Shown one piece after another: positions 59,704 to 64,000 of a stretch of 64,000 nt of DNA. The number at the start of each line of letters is the position of its first letter. The first letter of the stretch is position 1. The translations under genes and the position numbers were made by a program. The stretch is from NCBI GenBank assembly GCA_001313365.1, contig BBFS01000006.1, positions 1 to 64,000 of the forward strand, read 5' to 3'. Under the pieces are notes generated by a model that had not been told where the DNA came from, ran no database searches, and was given only the letters and a program-made list of their open reading frames with translations. Source of the DNA: Paenarthrobacter nitroguajacolicus JCM 14115 (GTDB lineage Bacteria > Actinomycetota > Actinomycetes > Actinomycetales > Micrococcaceae).

Positions 59704-61868
59704 CTAGGCCTTCTTCCGCAGCCCTGCCTGTTCCACGAGTTCGGTCAACCACGGCCGGTGTCCTTGATGGAACACCATCCCATCCGGCAGTCCCTGCACT
59801 CTGGGGGGGACCGAATCGGCAATGTCGATGGTAACCCTGCCGCCTGCCATGGGTGCGTTGGTGATGTGCAAGTCGCCGTATTCTGACGGCAGTTGCGGAT
59901 CCATCCAGAATCCCCCCCGTGGGACACGTGGCGTCGTACCTCATCAGGCTCGTGATCAGCTGGATGGGTGAGGTGGCTGCCCAGGCTTGGGGTGAGCAGG
60001 CCGTGGGATAGGGCACGGGCTCGCTGTACTGCTCTCGGCCGAACCCGCAGAACAGCTCGGGCAGGCGACCCTCGGAGAAAGCCGCCGCGTCGAACAGGGC
60101 TGTGGCGATTCGCTGAGCCTCCTCCACGAATCCGTAGCGCATCAGTCCGGCAGCGATGACGGCATTGTCGTGCGGCCAGACCGATCCGTTGTGGTAACTG
60201 GCGGGGTTGTAGGCACCCATGTCGGTTGCCAGAGTGCGCACACCCCACCCCACTGAACATCTCGGGTGACATCAGCCGCTCAGCTACCAGTGGCGCCTTG
60301 TCTTCATCCACCAAACCGACCCAAAGGCAGTGCCCCATGTTGGAGGCGCAAGCGTCCACCTGCCGTTTCTGGCCGTCCAGTGCGATCGCGTAGTAGCCGC
60401 GGTCCGGCATCCAGAACTGCTCGTTGAAACGCGCCTTTAACCGGGCCGCGCGATCGGCAAGGTCGCGCGCCAAGGGTGCGTCGCCGGCGTCGTAAGCCAT
60501 CCAGCCCGGGCCATGTACGCATCATAAACGTATGCCTGGACCTCACACAGCGCGATGGGAGGCTCGGCAAGGCGGCCGTCCGCGAAGTTGATCCCATCCC
60601 AGGAGTCTTTCCAGCCCTGGTTGATCAACCCGCGATCGTTGAGGCGCTCATACTCGACGAAGCCATCGCCGTCCCTGTCGCCATAGTCCCGTATCCAGTC
60701 GAGGGCCCGATCTGCATGGGGGAGCAGGGCGGCGATGGTGTCCTCGGCGAACCCCCCCAGCGGCTGACCGAACCCAATACCACCACGAATAAGGGAGTGG
60801 CATCGACGCTGCCGTAGTAGATGGACTTGCCGCCCAGAGCCAGGCTGCTGGAGACATCCAACCGGACCTCATGCAAAATCTTGCCTGGTTCTTCCTCGGT
60901 CACGGGGTCAACCGCCGTGCCCTGCCGCTCAGCCAACGTTTGCAACGTTCCCAGGGCCAGCGAGGGATCAACAGGCATGGCCATTTCGGACGCCCACAAC
61001 GAGTCCCGTCCAAACAGCGTCATGAACCACGGGGGGGCTCCTGCAGCCACCACCACTCTCTCCGGGTGGGCAGGGTCTTCGATGCGGAGGGCGCCAAGAT
61101 CGTCGTAGCTCCGCCGCAGGGTTCTCTCGATGGAGTGGTTGCCCATCTGCAGGATGGGAATTTTGGCCACCCATTCCTGCCTGCGTTGATCACTCCGGGA
61201 CAGTTGTCCGACGGCGGGATGCACCACTGGCGCTGATGGCGTAGCACCTTCAAGACCGGGGATTACCGTGAGTTCGGTGCTCCAGGAGCCCCCGTGCCGG
61301 GATGGTGGTCCGGTAGCTGAAACCTTCCAGGCCCGCTTCCGCGACGTCGGAACTCACGACGACGGACTTCCGGACTTCCTGCCATCGGGCGCGAATGGTC
61401 AATGAATTGGCATCGACCTCGCGGATTTCTTCCCACTGCGTCTGCACGCGCGCTTCCTTCACCTCGAAGACATCGGCGAAGTCGGAAGCTAGGGTGATCG
61501 CGATGAGGCATTCCGCGGGCTTCATCGAGTAGTTGCGCACGGTGAGGTGTTCCACCATCCAAAACCCAATTCCCGGGTGCGTTCCACGATGAGCGGAGTG
61601 TCAGCGTATCCGTCAGGCAAGGTGATGCGTCCAGCGAAGACCGCCCTGTACGGTTCCTTCGTTTGGGCGGTCAAAGGTTCCACGGACTGTCCGTTCACAG
61701 TGAGGCTCCATGCCGACAGAATGCGCGTGTCCTGGAAGAAGAGGCCGTGGGGATGATCCGGATTGATATCACCGCTGGGCAGCGAAATGCAGAAGGACGT
61801 GCCCTCACCAAGGTGACCGTCCCGGCACCCAGGGGACCTGCCGCGGTATCGGCATTCCATCCAGCCAT
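59704..61868 (-). CDS. Amylo-alpha-1,6-glucosidase / glycogen debranching-type enzyme
   Basis: Cytoplasmic (alpha/alpha)6-barrel glucosidase with an N-terminal GDE_N-type sandwich. MAGWNADTAAGPLGAGTVTLV, GTSFCISLPSGDINPDHPHG, then FFQDTRILSAW. Barrel segments: APPWFMTLFGRDSLWASEMA with catalytic-type Asp, DYGDRDGDGFVEYERLND, INQGWKDSWDGI, and YNPASYHNGSVWPHDNAVIA with the HNGSVWPHD motif that is conserved in these enzymes. About 720 codons. Frameshifts near 61800, 61560, 61240, 60750, 60500, 60250 and 59910. It is divergent from the cupin gene, sharing an operator region. The true substrate may be a different alpha-glucoside or oligosaccharide. Confidence 0.83.
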
Positions 61869-62143
61869 GTCCGGCTCCTTTAGCGCTCCTGCTAAGTCCT
61901 CGCTGTCCTGCTACATCCTCACAGTGACGCTACTCCCGGACGGCGGTGTGGGCCAGACCAGGGGGGGCCGGCAGTCAGCGTCGGGAGCATTTGGCCTGAG
62001 CTGGGGGGACAACGTCCATTCTGCGGCTATTTTCAGCAATGTCTATCGTCGATTGTTGACAATTGATAGGATGGAACCTGTGCTCTTCCAACGACGGCGG
62101 GCACAGTCACGCGGGGCTCAGGCCCCCCCAGAAGGAGTAATCA
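61869..62143. promoter_or_regulatory. Divergent promoter region of glucosidase and cupin genes with GntR operator copy 2
   Basis: About 275 bases holding GATTGTTGACAATTG at 62051-62065, identical to the copy at 59346. The palindrome ATTGTTGACAAT again contains TTGACA. No other repeats were noticed and no gene fits here. Confidence 0.65.
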
Positions 62144-62500
62144 ATGGTCAAGGCCACTGTCATGAAAAATGCAAATACCGAGAACCCTGGCGAACACCTT
62201 CCGAAGCCCACATCAAGCACTCCCGGCCAGACTGAAGTGTCCCTCCGCCTTTGGGCCCGGGAAGGACTGAAAACCGGCATCTGGGAGGCGACGCCCGGTG
62301 TGTCCACGAGTACCAGGCCCGGCTATGACGAGATCTGCCAGATCCTCAGTGGCACAGCGACCATTACCGAAGAAGATGGAACCAGCTTCGAAGTCGGTCC
62401 CGGCTCCTTGTTCGTCACGCCGGCCGGCTGGACGGGAACGTGGACCATCCATGAAACGTTGCGGAAGATGTGGGTAGTTGCCGACCTTCCCAAGGTCTAA
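62144..62500 (+). CDS. Cupin domain protein (EutQ/DUF861-like)
   Basis: Small beta-barrel protein of 118 residues with AGAAGGAG before the ATG. Typical segments are TGIWEATPGVSTSTRPGYDE, ICQILSGTATITEEDG and GPGSLFVTPAGWTGTWTIHE; metal ligands are few, with His in WTIHETLRK and Glu in YDEICQ. Intact frame. DUF861 proteins include ureidoglycine-type and sugar-related enzymes, so the reaction is unknown. The operator 80 bases upstream suggests GntR control. Confidence 0.83.
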   Translation: MVKATVMKNANTENPGEHLPKPTSSTPGQTEVSLRLWAREGLKTGIWEATPGVSTSTRPGYDEICQILSGTATITEEDGTSFEVGPGSLFVTPAGWTGTWTIHETLRKMWVVADLPKV

Positions 62501-62523
62501 TAGCGAACGTCCAATAGATGGAA

Positions 62524-62556
62524 GGAAGGGCCCGGTTCACTGAACCGGACCCTTCC
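62524..62556. terminator. Bidirectional terminator between cupin and GntR genes
   Basis: Sixteen-base arms, GGAAGGGCCCGGTTCA and TGAACCGGACCCTTCC, with one mismatch and a one-base centre. It is placed between the convergent genes, 24 bases after the cupin stop and 25 before the GntR stop. Confidence 0.8.
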
Positions 62557-62580
62557 CTCCATTCGGATACTCGACGATGC

Positions 62581-63295
62581 CTAAGCGGTTATTCCCGTCA
62601 CTTCAGGCTTGGACGTAAGGTCCTCCACGGCTTTCTGCATGTGACGTTTGATGGCGTTTTGCAGGCCACTCCGATCGCGCGCTTCGAGCAGGTCCAGGAT
62701 CATTTGGTGTTCCTGCACCAGCGCATCGATACGTGGGTAGCCACTTCCAGGCTGAGGATGCACATCCTGGATTCCGCAGCCAGGGTCTCGTAAATCCGGA
62801 TCAGGCGCGTGTTCCCTGTTCCTGAAACAAAGGCAGTGTGGAATTGCATATCCAGCCGGGCGATAGCCTGCCAATCCGAAGCCGCGACCTGTTTGGCCAT
62901 ACTTCGGATGATGCCCTTAAGTTCCCGGCAGGTGTCAGCGACCTGATCCGGTTCGGAATCCAGAAGCGTGTTGGCGGCGGCCAGTTCTACAGCTTCACGG
63001 ACCGCATAGATCTCCCTGACATCATCCGTGGAGAGTTCCAGCACAAAGACGCCGCGGTTGCGCTTGCTTACCAGGATGCCTTCCTGACACAGCCGTTGCA
63101 GAGCTTCACGGAGTGGGCCCCCCTGGACGTGCTGAGCTGACTGGCAAGTGCCGATTCGTTGACTTGTTGTCCAGGCCTGAAAGCTCCCTGGACAATAGCT
63201 CCCGCAATTGGTCAGCTATCAGCTGCGCCGTGGGCCGGCCTCCAAAACGAACATTCCCTCCGGTGCCGCCATTGACATCCCCCCCTCATTCCATG
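62581..63295 (-). CDS. GntR family regulator, FadR/FCD subfamily
   Basis: Transcription factor with winged helix and FCD domain. The corrected N-terminal frame reads QLIADQLREL, PGQQVNESALASQL, SRGPLREALQRLCQEGILVS and KRNRGVFVLELSTDDVREIY. The FCD domain has YAVREAVELAAANTLL, ARLDMQFHTAFVSGTGNTRLI (Asp and His metal ligands), and ALVQEHQMILDLLEARDRSG (His). Frameshifts near 63200, 63125 and 62765. The start is uncertain because of the G run at 63280; 63295 is approximate. Its likely sites are the two ATTGTTGACAAT palindromes at 59347 and 62052. Confidence 0.85.
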
Positions 63296-63314
63296 CTTCG
63301 GCAATTTGAATTTA

Positions 63315-64000
63315 TTAGACCGCTACTGCGGTGTACTTGTATTCCAAAAACTCTTCAATCCCAATTTTGCCGCCTTCGCGTCCCAACCCGGACTGTTTGA
63401 CCCCCCACCGAACGGCGCGGCGGGATTGGACACCAAGCCGGTGTTCAGCCCGACCATTCCCACTTCCAGATCGGCGGAGAACCGCATGGCCTTGTCCATG
63501 CTCTCCGTGAAGACGTACCCCCCCACCAGGCCCCCATTCAGTATCGTTGGCCAGGCGTAGGACTTCGTCTTCGCTGTCAAACGGTGTAATGGCAGCTACA
63601 GGGCCGAAGATTTCCGTGGACATCAACGCTGCGTCCGTGGGTACGTCCACCAGGACGGTGGGGGGAGTAGAAGTAGCCAGGCCCTTCCGGACGGCTGCCG
63701 CCGGTCAGGACACGTGCACCCTTGGACACGGCGTCCGCGACCAGGCTTTCGACCTTTTCCAGGCCCTTCTGTTCAATCAGGGGTCCGACGTCGGTCCCTG
63801 CCAAAGCGCCATTGCCTACCCGCAATTCTGACATCTTTTTGGAGAACTTCTCGCCAAACTCTTCCACTACGGAGCGGTGGACGAAGAAGCGGTTGGCGGC
63901 CGTGCAGGCCTCGCCCATGTTCCGCATCTTGGCCTTCATGGCTCCATCCACGGCCTTCTCGATGTCCGCATCGGCCAGCACAATGAAGGGGGGGCGTTTC
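63315..64000 (-). CDS. NAD(P)-dependent semialdehyde dehydrogenase (succinate-semialdehyde dehydrogenase type), C-terminal part
   Basis: Aldehyde dehydrogenase superfamily; the N-terminus lies beyond the right window edge. The catalytic Cys is in NMGEACTAANRFFVH. Also visible are FIVLADADIEKAVDG, VGPLIEQKGLEKVESLVADA, STEIFGPVAAITPF and the C-terminal FGGVKQSGLGREGGKIGIEE, in two frames, ending YKYTAVAV. The pattern fits GabD. Frameshifts near 63655, 63540 and 63400. It is convergent-orientated downstream of nothing else in this window and lies just upstream of the GntR gene on the same strand. Confidence 0.85.

Noticed and set aside
2..64000. Widespread frameshifts read as mass pseudogene formation
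   Set aside because: The broken genes keep family motifs up to and beyond each shift, and shifts concentrate at G/C runs. Essential-type and regulatory genes are equally affected, which fits sequence error better than decay.
2..64000. Long G/C runs as phase-variation switches
   Set aside because: They occur in almost every gene, including enzymes and transporters with no reason to vary, and often add whole residues to invariant motifs.
1..64000. CRISPR arrays, tRNAs, transposons or phage genes
   Set aside because: No regularly spaced repeats, cloverleaf sequences, transposase motifs or terminal inverted repeats were recognised.

Overview
The window looks like a chromosome segment of a high-GC Gram-positive actinobacterium, most likely Micrococcaceae (Arthrobacter, Paenarthrobacter or Pseudarthrobacter). 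The grounds are high GC throughout, frequent GTG starts and ATGA/GTGA overlaps, a DppC-DppD fused transporter subunit, the actinobacterial phosphatase / DUF3090 / SCO1664 trio, a DesA3-type desaturase with its reductase, and a Zur box of streptomycete type. The genus is inferred from gene content only. I saw no rRNA, tRNA, IS element, prophage or CRISPR array.

The sequence has a quality problem that shapes the annotation. Most genes are split by small frameshifts, and G or C runs of 6 to 8 recur every few hundred bases. Two terminator stems and several invariant protein motifs become perfect if these runs are shortened by three bases, and other runs carry +1 or +2. I treat this as a consensus or assembly artefact and give each gene as one feature spanning its frames.

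Layout. 1-1326: end of a GH3 glycosidase. 1349-3895 (-): diacylglycerol kinase and an MGDG-synthase-like glycosyltransferase. 4324-6622 (+): ferredoxin reductase and fatty acid desaturase, followed by a short hydrolase remnant. 6956-21677 (-): one long operon with a lipoprotein binding protein, a Dpp-type ABC transporter with a fused permease-ATPase, a GMC-type glycoside 3-oxidase, the two subunits of a C-glycoside deglycosidase, an MFS transporter, a Gfo/Idh dehydrogenase, a GH3 and a GH35. Next come a ROK regulator (21996-23279) and, divergent from it, GH3, GH106 rhamnosidase and GH43 (23471-30155). Together this is a 24-kb glycoside-catabolic island, best explained as uptake and stripping of decorated C-glycosides followed by oxidation at C3 of the sugar and cleavage of the C-C bond.

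30152-38258: housekeeping and accessory genes (SCO1664, DUF3090, phosphatase, CbxX-type AAA+ ATPase, HbpS-like protein, 2-hydroxyacid dehydrogenase, aminotransferase, DUF808, DJ-1/PfpI). 38364-48813 (+): a small acidic protein, then a LacI-controlled fructan locus with a second Dpp-type ABC transporter and two GH32 enzymes, one cytoplasmic and one with a Tat signal. 48822-53901: a Zur-controlled zinc uptake system (aztA divergent from aztB-aztD-aztC-aztD2). 54073-57843: MatC-like permease and PrpF-like isomerase, divergent from a LysR regulator. 57796-64000: an MFS transporter, a small conserved protein, a glycogen-debranching-type glucosidase, a cupin, a GntR/FCD regulator and a semialdehyde dehydrogenase cut by the window edge. 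Two copies of a 15-bp palindromic sequence in this last part are probably sites for that GntR regulator.
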